Positions 1 through 8,166 of a stretch of 58,054 nucleotides of DNA are shown here, piece after piece; the stretch's first letter is position 1; each line of letters opens with the position of its first letter. The stretch is from Gammaproteobacteria bacterium (lineage in GTDB: Bacteria > Pseudomonadota > Gammaproteobacteria > Ga0077536). Position numbers and translations under genes: made by a program. A model generated the notes under the pieces. That model made no database searches. It was given only the letters and a program-made list of their open reading frames with translations, and was not told the origin of the DNA. Location of the stretch: NCBI GenBank assembly GCA_020845935.1, contig JADLEV010000053.1, positions 1 to 58,054 of the forward strand, in the 5' to 3' direction.

Positions 1-32
1 AGCGCGGCCAGGAGGCGTCGCAGTATCGTCAT
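1..32 (-). CDS. Possible 5' end of a further exported-protein gene (partial)
   Basis: A minus-strand ATG at 30-32 opens a frame that runs off the left edge and begins MTILRRLLAA, which looks like the start of a signal peptide. It lies 48 bases after the stop of the hydrolase gene ending at 81 and has the same orientation, so it could be the next gene of that operon. No clear Shine-Dalgarno sequence is seen and only ten codons are visible, so this is tentative. Confidence 0.3.
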   Translation of the reverse strand, partial: MTILRRLLAA

Positions 33-80
33 CACTCAATCCACTCTGAACGAGTTCACGTGGGACGTGTTCCGAGATTG

Positions 81-1187
81 CTAGGGCAGCGCGCGCGAGC
101 CGATCTGCCAGTTGCTGTCCTTGCAGATGGCGCACTCATTGCCGACGAAATAGCCGCGGCCGGAGGCACCGGTATCGCCCTGCAGTTGCCACTGCAGCCA
201 TGCGACCGCCACGGCACCATAGGGACCGCCGTTGTCCTGATTGTAGGTGCCGCCATGTCCGACCGACGGATAGGCGCCGTAGAACACCGGGATGTGCGCC
301 GGCAAATCCTGGAAGTCGCGCTTGCCATTGGCGTAGGCGATGTCCGACTCGCCCCCGGTGATAATGATCACCGAGCCCTTGATCTTGCCGTACAGCTCCG
401 GGTCGGCGGCGAACAGACCACTGTTCCAGATGCCGACGGTGGCCACCCTGGGGTCGTGCGATGCGCCGTATGACATCAGGCCGCCACAGGACATGCCCAT
501 CGCCGCGACCCGGCTGACCTCGACCTTGCTGTGAAAGCGACTGGCGGTGTCCTTGGCTTGCGCTTCCAGCCAGTTGATCGCGGCGACGAGGTCGGTGCCA
601 TTCACCATGTTGCCGCCACCGGGACCGCCCGCTCGCGGCCCCCCCGGCGCACCACCCGGTCCACCGGCTCCGGGTCCTGCGGCACGCGCTCCGGGGCCAC
701 CGGGACCGGCGCCGCCGGCCGGCGCCATGCCCGGACCGGGCCCGCCGGCACGCGGCGCGGCCCCTGGCGCACCCCCAGGTGGCGGACCACCGGTACGTCC
801 GCCCGGGCCGTTCGGACCGCCGGCACCGGCACCGGGCGGTCCCGGCGGACCGTCGGCAACGATGACGAATCCGTGCGAGGCGATCTCCGTGAGGTACTCC
901 GGAAACATCGTCCCGTTGTTGGCGCAGCCGCCCTCGCCCCAGACCAGCACCGGATGCTTCTTCTGCGTCAGTTCGCTCGGCCGGTAGATGGTGTGCGTCT
1001 CCAGGCTCGCATCATGTTCGACGACGACCCGGTAGGGTCCGGTCGGTGGATTGCCGGTCTGCGGCAGATCGACCACCGTGATCTTGCTCTGCGCCACGGC
1101 GACCCCGGCGGCGCTGGTGAGGCAACCCGCGACCAGTGCCCAGGTTCGCGAACGACTCCAGCCGCTCCTGCTCGCTGCATTACCCAT
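81..1187 (-). CDS. Exported alpha/beta hydrolase with Gly/Pro/Ala-rich insert
   Basis: A 368-residue putative secreted esterase of the dienelactone-hydrolase-like alpha/beta fold. An N-terminal signal peptide ends near AVAQ (residue 33). The nucleophile elbow is GMSCG, with Ser233 as the likely catalytic serine, and a late GHGG segment could supply the histidine. Residues 113-192 are a low-complexity stretch almost entirely Gly, Pro and Ala, inserted between the strand after HGFVIVADG and the helix before the elbow. The start has an AGGAGG Shine-Dalgarno at good spacing and overlaps the upstream hydrolase stop by 8 bases, indicating translational coupling. The substrate is unknown. Confidence 0.8.
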   Translation of the reverse strand: MGNAASRSGWSRSRTWALVAGCLTSAAGVAVAQSKITVVDLPQTGNPPTGPYRVVVEHDASLETHTIYRPSELTQKKHPVLVWGEGGCANNGTMFPEYLTEIASHGFVIVADGPPGPPGAGAGGPNGPGGRTGGPPPGGAPGAAPRAGGPGPGMAPAGGAGPGGPGARAAGPGAGGPGGAPGGPRAGGPGGGNMVNGTDLVAAINWLEAQAKDTASRFHSKVEVSRVAAMGMSCGGLMSYGASHDPRVATVGIWNSGLFAADPELYGKIKGSVIIITGGESDIAYANGKRDFQDLPAHIPVFYGAYPSVGHGGTYNQDNGGPYGAVAVAWLQWQLQGDTGASGRGYFVGNECAICKDSNWQIGSRALP

Positions 1188-2115
1188 CCTTCGCTCCTCC
1201 TGTCAGCTGGCGCATGACCAGCCATTCATGGAAACGGTCGATCCAGCCATCCACGGGCAGGCCGCGCGGGTTCAGACCAAAGCCCGCGCTGACGCCGTCG
1301 TAGACATGCAGTTCGACCGGCTTGCCGGCAGCCTTCCACTCGCCGAACAATGCGAGGCAGCCGCTGGTGACGTTGAAATGGGTCGCGCCGACCGCGATGA
1401 ACAGCGGCGGCGCATGCGCCGGCACGATGACGTCCTGCAGCGCCGGCCCATACAGCGAAACGATGAAATCGGGCGAAGCCGCGGACTGCGGCGCGAGCGC
1501 CGTGCCGATGGCGACGCCGCCGCCCGCGGAAAAACCCATGATGCCGACCCGCTCCGGATTGATATGCCAGGCGGCTGCGTTGCGCCGCACGAGCGCCAGC
1601 GCCGCCTGAGCGTCGGCGACCGCGAACTGGAGCACCTCGGTCAGCGCGGCATCGTCCGGCGCCGGATTGGCATTGCCCCGGACGATGGTGATTTCCTGGC
1701 GCGGCCCGGCGGCACCGCGTCCGGGCCCGGGACCCGGGAATGCGCCCCCCGGTGCGCCCGGCACGTGTTGCCGTGTCCGGTACTTGAGCACCAGGCCGGC
1801 GATGCCGCGCTCGATCAGCCAGCGCGCGACGGCGATGCCCTCGTGGTCGAAGCCGAGCGCGCGCAGCGCGCCACCCGGGGCGATGACGACGGCGGTGCCG
1901 GTGGCCCTGGCCGGATCCGGCAGGAACACGGTCAGCGTCGGATCGCTGACGTTGGTGATGATGCGACCGCCCCCCGGTGAAGTCGTCACCGCCTCGGGCA
2001 CGGTCCAATGACCGGACCCGGGCGCACCGTCAGGCCACAGGCGGATCTCCGTCGGCTCCTGCGCGACGGCCCCGGCGCCGAGCGCCAGCAGCAGGACCAA
2101 GGCAGCCGATCGCAT
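1180..2115 (-). CDS. Exported alpha/beta hydrolase (BD-FAE/acetylxylan-esterase-like)
   Basis: About 311 residues with a signal peptide ending at AVAQ, an oxyanion-type segment IAPGGALRAL, and the nucleophile motif GFSAGGG. A histidine near the C-terminus (DRFHEWL) fits the catalytic triad. A short Gly/Pro-rich loop (PGAPGGAFPGPGPG) lies just before the nucleophile region, the same place where the next gene carries a much longer one. I chose ATG 2115 rather than GTG 2124 because AGGGGAG lies about 8 bases before it. It is the middle gene of three coupled hydrolases. The family is esterases acting on acetylated or ester-linked sugars; the actual substrate is unknown. Confidence 0.78.
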   Translation of the reverse strand: MRSAALVLLLALGAGAVAQEPTEIRLWPDGAPGSGHWTVPEAVTTSPGGGRIITNVSDPTLTVFLPDPARATGTAVVIAPGGALRALGFDHEGIAVARWLIERGIAGLVLKYRTRQHVPGAPGGAFPGPGPGRGAAGPRQEITIVRGNANPAPDDAALTEVLQFAVADAQAALALVRRNAAAWHINPERVGIMGFSAGGGVAIGTALAPQSAASPDFIVSLYGPALQDVIVPAHAPPLFIAVGATHFNVTSGCLALFGEWKAAGKPVELHVYDGVSAGFGLNPRGLPVDGWIDRFHEWLVMRQLTGGAKDG

Positions 2116-2120
2116 GGCGG

Positions 2121-3008
2121 TCACTCCCCTGCCGCCGCCGGCCTGGCCGGAACGGTGTCGAAGAACTCGAAGATCGCCGGCCAGGCCAGCGGCACCATCG
2201 AGCCGTGATTGCCATCGACCTCGAGATATTTGAAGTCGAAGTCGCCGGCGCGCATGAATTCGACCAGCGCGCGGCTGCCGGCGAGCGAGGGTGCGGCGCC
2301 GGTGCCTTCGGTAATGAAGATCGGCAGGCCGCGGAGGCGATCGAACGGATAATTGTCACGATCGATGAACGGTCCCGACATCGGCGCCACCGCGGCCCAG
2401 CGCTCCGGATAGCGGGCGGCGAGATGCCACACGCCGCCACTGCCCATCGAATGACCGGCGAGGAAGGTGCGCGCCCGATCGGCGCCGTATTCCTCGGTGA
2501 CGATCTCGAGCGCCGTGATCACTTCGAGCTCGCTGAGATTGAGTTCGCGCTGCCGTGCCGGCGTGATCGCGGCGCGCTGGGTCGCTGCCGCGGCCGACTC
2601 GCCGAACACCGCGGGCAGACGCAGCGGATTGCCATAGGCGCCCATCGGCGTGAAGCCGAGCGGTGATACCACGATATAGCCGTGCTGCTCGGCCAGCCGG
2701 CGCAACAGGCCGTCGGCCAGGTCGAGGTAGCTGCGTTCGTTGGCGCCGGCGCCATGCAGGAACAACAGCACCGGCAGCGCCCTGGTGCCGTTCCAGGTGG
2801 TCGGCACGAAAATCCGGTAGGGCATCCGCGCGCCGGTCGGCGCGAAGACATACTCCCGCTGCTGGTCGCCGGTCGGCGGTGCGGCCGCCGCCGGTCGCAG
2901 CGCCAGGGCTGCCGCCGTCATGCCCAGCACGATGCAGGCGCACGCCAGCACCTGCCGGATCATCGATCGTGTCCGCGGTGGCGGTAAACGTCGCGCAATG
3001 ATTGGCAC
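2121..3008 (-). CDS. Exported PHB-depolymerase/feruloyl-esterase-like alpha/beta hydrolase
   Basis: A 295-residue hydrolase with an N-terminal hydrophobic export segment, the oxyanion motif LHGAGANERSY and the nucleophile elbow GHSMGSGG. The C-terminal DGNHGSM gives a candidate catalytic histidine. This pattern resembles the polyhydroxybutyrate depolymerase/esterase group (COG4099-like). The GTG start at 3008 is preceded by GGGAGA; an internal ATG at 2963 is the alternative. It is the first gene of a three-hydrolase operon and lies 158 bases downstream of the LysR gene, which may control it. It could act on short polyester or plant-ester substrates (inference). Confidence 0.75.
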   Translation of the reverse strand: MPIIARRLPPPRTRSMIRQVLACACIVLGMTAAALALRPAAAAPPTGDQQREYVFAPTGARMPYRIFVPTTWNGTRALPVLLFLHGAGANERSYLDLADGLLRRLAEQHGYIVVSPLGFTPMGAYGNPLRLPAVFGESAAAATQRAAITPARQRELNLSELEVITALEIVTEEYGADRARTFLAGHSMGSGGVWHLAARYPERWAAVAPMSGPFIDRDNYPFDRLRGLPIFITEGTGAAPSLAGSRALVEFMRAGDFDFKYLEVDGNHGSMVPLAWPAIFEFFDTVPARPAAAGE

Positions 3009-3166
3009 GGGGTCTCCCGGGGAAAAGCATCAACCAGTCACTTGCTCGATACGCGAGCACACTCTCACTGGCCGGCCGCTGGGGTTGTTTGCTTTGCGCC
3101 CAGTCTAGCGTCCGGCTCGGGAACGGGCCAAGACTTCGCGGTCTGAAGCGTCAGACGTGCCGCGTC

Positions 3167-4057
3167 TCAGGGCGTCGTGCCGCACAGGCGCGCGAGGTTG
3201 ACGAACTCGCGCACCAGCCGCGAGCCGTTGCCCGCCTTCCAGGCGACGACGATCGAGACCATCGGCGCGGGATCGCAGGCCAGCGGCCGAAAGGTCACTC
3301 CGGCCGGCAGCAGCGCCACCAGCGACTCCGGCAACCGCGCAAAACCAAGCCCCTCTTGCACCAGTTGGATGTGACCGAGCACGTTGTCCGCGTTCGACAC
3401 CGCGTGCATGCGGATGCGGGCCTCGCGGTACAGCGCCGCGGTGGCGTCGTGCAGTGCCGGCGCCAGCGACCGCTCCATCGTGATGCAGGGCAGGTCGTCG
3501 AGGCTCTTGACCGGAATCTTCTTGCGCCGCGCGAGCGCATGATGCGACGGCAGCACGAGCACGATAGGCTCGCGCAGCAGTTCCAGCAGTTCGAGATCGC
3601 CGGCCGCGGTCGGACCGCGCATGAAGGCGACATCGAGCGTGCCGGAGCGGAGGCCGGCCAGCGGCTCGACGGTGTACTTGCTGTGCAGGATCAGCCGCAG
3701 ATCGGGCAGGTGCTTCGCCACCAGCGGACGCAGTGCCGGCAGGATCCTCACATCGGCGGACGGAAAAGTACCGACCGACAGATCACCGGCGCGGCCGTCC
3801 GCCGCCTGCCGCGCCAGGCGCCGGGCATGCTCGACCCGGCCGAGAATGTCCCTGGCCTGATGCAGGAAGATCCGGCCGGCATTGGTCAGCGCGACATGCT
3901 GCCGGCTGCGATCGAGCAACCGGACGCCGACCGATTTTTCGAGCTGGCGGATCTGTTGGCTCAGCGACGGTTGCGCGGTATGCAGTTGGGCAGCGGCGCG
4001 GGTGAAATTCAGCTCTTCCGCGACCGCCACGAAGTATCGAAGATGGCGGAGTTCCAC
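3167..4057 (-). CDS. LysR-family transcriptional regulator
   Basis: A 296-residue LTTR. It starts at GTG 4057 with VELRHLRYFVAVAEE, the usual LysR N-terminus, although the open frame continues far upstream without a stop. The winged helix-turn-helix covers about residues 1-60 (FTRAAAQLHTAQPSLSQQI). The effector-binding periplasmic-binding-like domain follows, with the family-typical LRSGTLDVAF and LVQEGLGFA segments. It is of the CatM/BenM/AlsR-like branch by eye. It is co-directional with the three hydrolases and divergent from the DUF3237 gene, so either could be its target. Confidence 0.88.
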   Translation of the reverse strand: MELRHLRYFVAVAEELNFTRAAAQLHTAQPSLSQQIRQLEKSVGVRLLDRSRQHVALTNAGRIFLHQARDILGRVEHARRLARQAADGRAGDLSVGTFPSADVRILPALRPLVAKHLPDLRLILHSKYTVEPLAGLRSGTLDVAFMRGPTAAGDLELLELLREPIVLVLPSHHALARRKKIPVKSLDDLPCITMERSLAPALHDATAALYREARIRMHAVSNADNVLGHIQLVQEGLGFARLPESLVALLPAGVTFRPLACDPAPMVSIVVAWKAGNGSRLVREFVNLARLCGTTP

Positions 4058-4366
4058 GCCGGCAAGGCTAGCAGTCCGGCGGGCGGCGCACCACCTCGGA
4101 CTCGTGCCGGACGCGACGGTACGCAGCAACCATGCTGGCCGGGCTCTGGAACTTCGTCGGCGGCACGTTGAAGACCGACACGGCGCGACCTCCTCGTGTG
4201 CAATGAACTGCGTTTGCCGGCAACAGGAAATGTTTGGCCCTGTCGATGAGTTGCACCAGTCCACGCAGTCGCCGCAGCTGACAAGCTCCGCGAATCGCCG
4301 GACAATCGGCTGGCGCTGATCGCACCGGAAGGAGGTTGCGGTGCGAACGGCGATCACCGCGATCGG
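4058..4366. other. Divergent intergenic region between the LysR gene and DUF3237 gene
   Basis: About 310 bases with no convincing gene. It holds a perfect 10-bp palindrome TTGCCGGCAA at 4214-4223, a possible regulator half-site arrangement. Short open frames here are not supported by a Shine-Dalgarno sequence or a recognisable protein. Confidence 0.4.
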
Positions 4367-4390
4367 TTGGAATTCCTTGTGAGGTGGCTC

Positions 4391-5005
4391 ATGTCCCATG
4401 AAACGAACAGGCCCATGCCCGGGCAGATCCGCGGCTCCATGTTGACCTCGGCACGTGCCCTGGTGGCGGGCGCAGCGTTCGCGTTGTCGGCCCTGCTGGC
4501 GCAACCGGTCACCGCGCAGCAGGGCGATGCCGCGCCGCCGCCGCAGCTCGAGTTCGTGTTCGCGCTGCGGGCCGAGGTCGATGCGCCGATCAAGATCGGC
4601 ACCGTCGCCGGCCGCGAGCGGCGCATCGTGCCGATTCTCGGCGGCACCTTCGAAGGGCCGGGCTATGGCGGCGCTGCGCTGCGCGGCCGCGTCGTCCCCG
4701 GCGGTGCGGACTACCAGGAAATCCAGCCGGACGGCTTTTCCCAACTGGAAGCGCGCTACGTGCTGGAGACGGAACAGGGCGAGCTGATCTACGTCGTCAA
4801 TCGGGGCATACGGCATGCACCGCCGGAGGTCATGGCGAAGCTCAATGCGGGGCAGGCGGTCGATCAAGCACAGCTCTACATGCGCGTGGTGCCGACCTTC
4901 GAGACCACCGCGCCACGGCTGCAATGGCTGACGCGGGCGATCTTCATCACCACCGGCGAGCGGCATCCGAACGGTGTGGTGATCCGCTTCTATCGGATCA
5001 ACTGA
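4391..5005 (+). CDS. Exported DUF3237-domain protein
   Basis: About 204 residues. The start at 4391 is chosen because GAGG lies 6 bases upstream. An n-region of about 22 residues is followed by a hydrophobic core and a cleavage site near VTAQ. The mature part carries the DUF3237 signature seen by eye: LEFVFALR, IVPILGGTFEGP, VVPGGADYQ, DGFSQLEARYVLET, FETTAPRLQWL. The function of DUF3237 is unknown. Its 3' end overlaps by 16 bases the 3' end of the convergent DsbA-like gene. Confidence 0.75.
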   Translation: MSHETNRPMPGQIRGSMLTSARALVAGAAFALSALLAQPVTAQQGDAAPPPQLEFVFALRAEVDAPIKIGTVAGRERRIVPILGGTFEGPGYGGAALRGRVVPGGADYQEIQPDGFSQLEARYVLETEQGELIYVVNRGIRHAPPEVMAKLNAGQAVDQAQLYMRVVPTFETTAPRLQWLTRAIFITTGERHPNGVVIRFYRIN

Positions 5006-5631
5006 AGCACCAGCTCCCGCCAGGCCTGCGGCTTGCCGTAGTACGACTGATGATCGAGCACCCTCGTCGCGGCCGGTGTCGCCAGCACGAAGGTCGGGAA
5101 GCTGTGCGTGCCGTATTGCGCCATCAACCGGCGGGTCGCCGCGATGTGCTCCTCGACCGCGGCGGCGGCGGTCGCGCGCCACGCTTCGAGGAATGGCTCC
5201 CTGGGCAGACCCAGGTCCGTTGCCAGTGATTGCAGCGTCGCGGCGTCGCAGACCCGGCGGCCGTCGAGGTAATGGGCATGCTGAATCGCAAGCAGCATCG
5301 CCAGCCCCTGGCCAGCGAGCTGTTCGGCGATCAGCATCGCCTTGATCGGCACCGAGGAATCGAGCAGTACGTCGCCGCTCGGCAGCAATTCCTGCTGATA
5401 GGCGCGACCGAGCGGCTGGCCGGTCAGCGCCTGCAGGTGCGCATCGGCCGACATGATGAAGTCGTACATCTCGCGGCCGATGACGCGGACATTCGAGCCG
5501 CTGAACAGCCCGCCGCAGTGCCACTGAAGCGCGAGGTTCTCCACATCCAGAATCGCGGTCACCAACGGTGCCGCCCCATAACACCAGCCGCAAAGCGGGT
5601 CGCAGATGTAATGCAGTGTCGCGGTCTTCAT
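4990..5631 (-). CDS. FrnE-like DsbA-family thioredoxin-fold protein
   Basis: A 213-residue protein with the N-terminal active site CDPLCGWCYG; the redox pair is most likely the CGWC cysteines. This is the arrangement of the FrnE/2-hydroxychromene-isomerase side of the DsbA family. No signal peptide is present, so it is probably cytoplasmic. ATG 5631 is preferred to the GTG at 5640 because AGGGTG lies at proper distance. It follows the P-type ATPase gene by about 100 bases in the same direction. Confidence 0.8.
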   Translation of the reverse strand: MKTATLHYICDPLCGWCYGAAPLVTAILDVENLALQWHCGGLFSGSNVRVIGREMYDFIMSADAHLQALTGQPLGRAYQQELLPSGDVLLDSSVPIKAMLIAEQLAGQGLAMLLAIQHAHYLDGRRVCDAATLQSLATDLGLPREPFLEAWRATAAAAVEEHIAATRRLMAQYGTHSFPTFVLATPAATRVLDHQSYYGKPQAWRELVLQLIR

Positions 5632-5730
5632 CGGGGTCACCCTGTCAGGTCGTTACGCGCGACCTCGGCGGCGAGGATCGCGGCCGTGGCGACGGCACCG
5701 GGTCGATTGAAGCACACCGCAACCGCGATG

Positions 5731-8166
5731 TCAGGTCGATGTCCCGCGGCGTGGGAGATTGGCCTGCCTGTGCCGCACGTATTTCACCAGTTCGATGATG
5801 ACCAGCGGCAGGCAGCCGATACCGAGCAGCGCGGCGCCGTCGGCGAGGGTGAGTGGACCGAGCTGAAAGATGGTCTGCGTCACCGGGAAGTAATGGATCG
5901 CGATCTGCAGCAGCAGGCTCAGCGCGACCACCGCGACCAGATGCCGATTGCCGAACAGGCCCACTTCCCAGCACGGGCGATGCGGGTTACGCGCGGCGAA
6001 GGCGCGCAGCAATTCACCAAACACCAGCGTGGTGAAGGCAAAGTTGCGCGCCTCGACGACGGTATGCGTCCGCAACGCCCAGACGAACACCGCCAGTGCG
6101 ATCGCCGCTTGCAGCGCGCCGGTCGCGATGATGGTCTGCCATTGCGCGCGCCCGAGGATCGCTTCGTGCGGATCGCGCGGCGGCCGGCGCAGCGCGTTCG
6201 TGCTGACCGGATCGGTCACCAGCGCCAGTGCCGGCAGGCCGTCGGTCGCGAGATTGATCCACAACAGCTGCAACGGCAGCAGCGGCAGCGGCAGTCCGGC
6301 CAGCGCGGCGAGCAGCATCACCAGCAGTTCGGCGGCGTTGCCGGAGAGCAGGTACACCAGCGTCTTGCGGATGTTGTCGAAGATGCCGCGCCCCTCCTCG
6401 ACCGCGGCGACGATGGTGGCGTAGTTGTCGTCGGTCAGGACCATGTCGGCGACCTCGCGGGTCACCTCGGTGCCGCCACGGCCCATCGCGATGCCGATGT
6501 GCGCCTCGCGCAAGGCCGGCGCGTCATTGACGCCATCGCCGGTCATCGCGACGACCTCGCCGCGCTGCTTGAGCTCGCGAACGATCGTCAGTTTCTGTTC
6601 CGGCGTCGCGCGGGCGTAAACACGTCCTTCGAACTTTTCGCCCGCAGCGACGATGCCGAGCTCCTGTGCAATGGCCTGCGCGGTCGCCGGTTGATCGCCG
6701 GTGATCATCACCGTCGTGATGCCGGCCGCGCGCGCGCGGGCAACCGCCTCGATCACCTCGGGTCGCGGTGGATCGGCGATGCCGACCAGGCCCAGCAACT
6801 CCAGCTCGCGCTCGTCGTGGCCGTGGCCAAGCGCAATCGCCAGCACGCGCAGGCCACGCGCGGCGAGCGCCTGATTCGCCGCGGCGGCGCCCGCCGGCGC
6901 GGTGCGGCACAGCGGCAGCAGCATTTCCGGTGCGCCCTTGACGTAGAGCCGGCCGTCGCCGCGCAGCACCGACATGCGCTTGCGCGCGGTGGTGAACGGT
7001 TGCACGGCGAGCCGTGGCCGCTCGCGTTCGATATCGGCGCGATGGCTGCCAGGCGCCGCGGCCGCCACCAGCAGCGCAAGTTCGGTCGGATCGCCGATAC
7101 CGGAGCCATCCGCGGCCAATTCGGCATCACAACAGGCGGCCGCGGCATCGAGCAGTCGCGGCGGCGCGGCGCCCCAGGTTTCGCGCACCGCCATCACGCC
7201 GGTCGTCAGCGTGCCGGTCTTGTCGGTGCAGATCACGGTCGCGCAGCCGAGTGTTTCGACCGCCGGCAGTTGCCGCACCAGCGCGTGCCGCGCCGCCATC
7301 CGCTGCACGCCGAGCGCGAGCGCTACGGTGACGATCGCCGGCAGGCCCTCGGGCACGGCCGCGACCGCGAGCGATACCGCGGACAGGAAGACGTCGTAGG
7401 GCGTGACGCCGCGAACGATGCCGAGGCCACCGACCACGGCGACGATGACGAGGCACAGATACAGCAGCGTGCGACCGACCTGCGCCAGCCGCCGCTGCAA
7501 CGGTGTGGTCGTCTCCGGCGTGGTCGCCAGCAGATGCGCGATGCGGCCGAGTTCGGTGGCCATGCCGGTGGCGCTGACTTCGGCGACCCCGGTGCCGGTC
7601 GCGACCGCGGTGCCGAGAAACACCTGGTCGGTGCGCGCCACGAGCGGCGCATCGGCCGGCACCGGCGCGAGCGACTTGTCGACCGGCAGGCTTTCCCCGG
7701 TCAGCGTCGCCTCGTTGACCGCCAGCGCGTGCGCCTCCCGCAGCCGGCCATCGGCGGCAACGATGTCGCCCGCTTCGAGCAACAACACATCACCGGGCAC
7801 GACCTCGCCGGCCGGCACGATCAGCACCTGCCCATCGCGGCGAACCCGCGCCCGCGGCGCGGTCAGCGAGCGCAGGGCCCGCACGGCGTTCTCGGCGCGA
7901 TACTCCTGGTAGAACCCGACGCAGGCATTCAGCACGACGATGGCGCCGATCGCGATCGCATTGACGCGTTCGCCGAGCACGGCGGCGACACCGCCCGCGA
8001 CGATCAGCAGCAACACCACCGGACTCGCGAACTGTCGCAACAGCAGCACCCGCGGTGACGTGCCGCGCTCGCGGCGGATCTCGTTCGGGCCAAAGGCGGC
8101 GAGCCGCCGCGCCGCTTCGTCGCGGCCGAGACCGGCCAAGGCAGTGCGCTCGGCCACGGTCGTCAT
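5731..8166 (-). CDS. P2A-type (Ca2+-type) cation-transporting ATPase
   Basis: An 811-residue P-type ATPase. Visible motifs in order: TGES actuator loop (156-159), M4 PEGLP (272-276), phosphorylation site DKTGTLT with Asp315, MITGDQ and TGDGVNDAP in the P-domain, and M6 [15 protein letters not shown] plus N..TDG is the pattern of calcium-type P2A pumps rather than the CPC/CPx heavy-metal type. It sits in the inner membrane and would export a divalent cation using ATP. The start overlaps the RND pump stop by ATGA, so the two are co-translated. Calcium, manganese or another divalent ion are all possible substrates. Confidence 0.88.
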   Translation of the reverse strand: MTTVAERTALAGLGRDEAARRLAAFGPNEIRRERGTSPRVLLLRQFASPVVLLLIVAGGVAAVLGERVNAIAIGAIVVLNACVGFYQEYRAENAVRALRSLTAPRARVRRDGQVLIVPAGEVVPGDVLLLEAGDIVAADGRLREAHALAVNEATLTGESLPVDKSLAPVPADAPLVARTDQVFLGTAVATGTGVAEVSATGMATELGRIAHLLATTPETTTPLQRRLAQVGRTLLYLCLVIVAVVGGLGIVRGVTPYDVFLSAVSLAVAAVPEGLPAIVTVALALGVQRMAARHALVRQLPAVETLGCATVICTDKTGTLTTGVMAVRETWGAAPPRLLDAAAACCDAELAADGSGIGDPTELALLVAAAAPGSHRADIERERPRLAVQPFTTARKRMSVLRGDGRLYVKGAPEMLLPLCRTAPAGAAAANQALAARGLRVLAIALGHGHDERELELLGLVGIADPPRPEVIEAVARARAAGITTVMITGDQPATAQAIAQELGIVAAGEKFEGRVYARATPEQKLTIVRELKQRGEVVAMTGDGVNDAPALREAHIGIAMGRGGTEVTREVADMVLTDDNYATIVAAVEEGRGIFDNIRKTLVYLLSGNAAELLVMLLAALAGLPLPLLPLQLLWINLATDGLPALALVTDPVSTNALRRPPRDPHEAILGRAQWQTIIATGALQAAIALAVFVWALRTHTVVEARNFAFTTLVFGELLRAFAARNPHRPCWEVGLFGNRHLVAVVALSLLLQIAIHYFPVTQTIFQLGPLTLADGAALLGIGCLPLVIIELVKYVRHRQANLPRRGTST

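Noticed and set aside
373-420. CRISPR array or prophage elements anywhere in the window
   Set aside because: No regularly spaced direct repeats, integrases, transposases or phage structural genes were seen. The first region was checked because of its repeated GC-rich text, which is coding low complexity.
4058-5593. N-terminal extension of the LysR open frame to 808 codons
   Set aside because: The family starts at the GTG giving VELRHLRYF at 4057; the upstream part is antisense to the DUF3237 and DsbA regions and has no homology.
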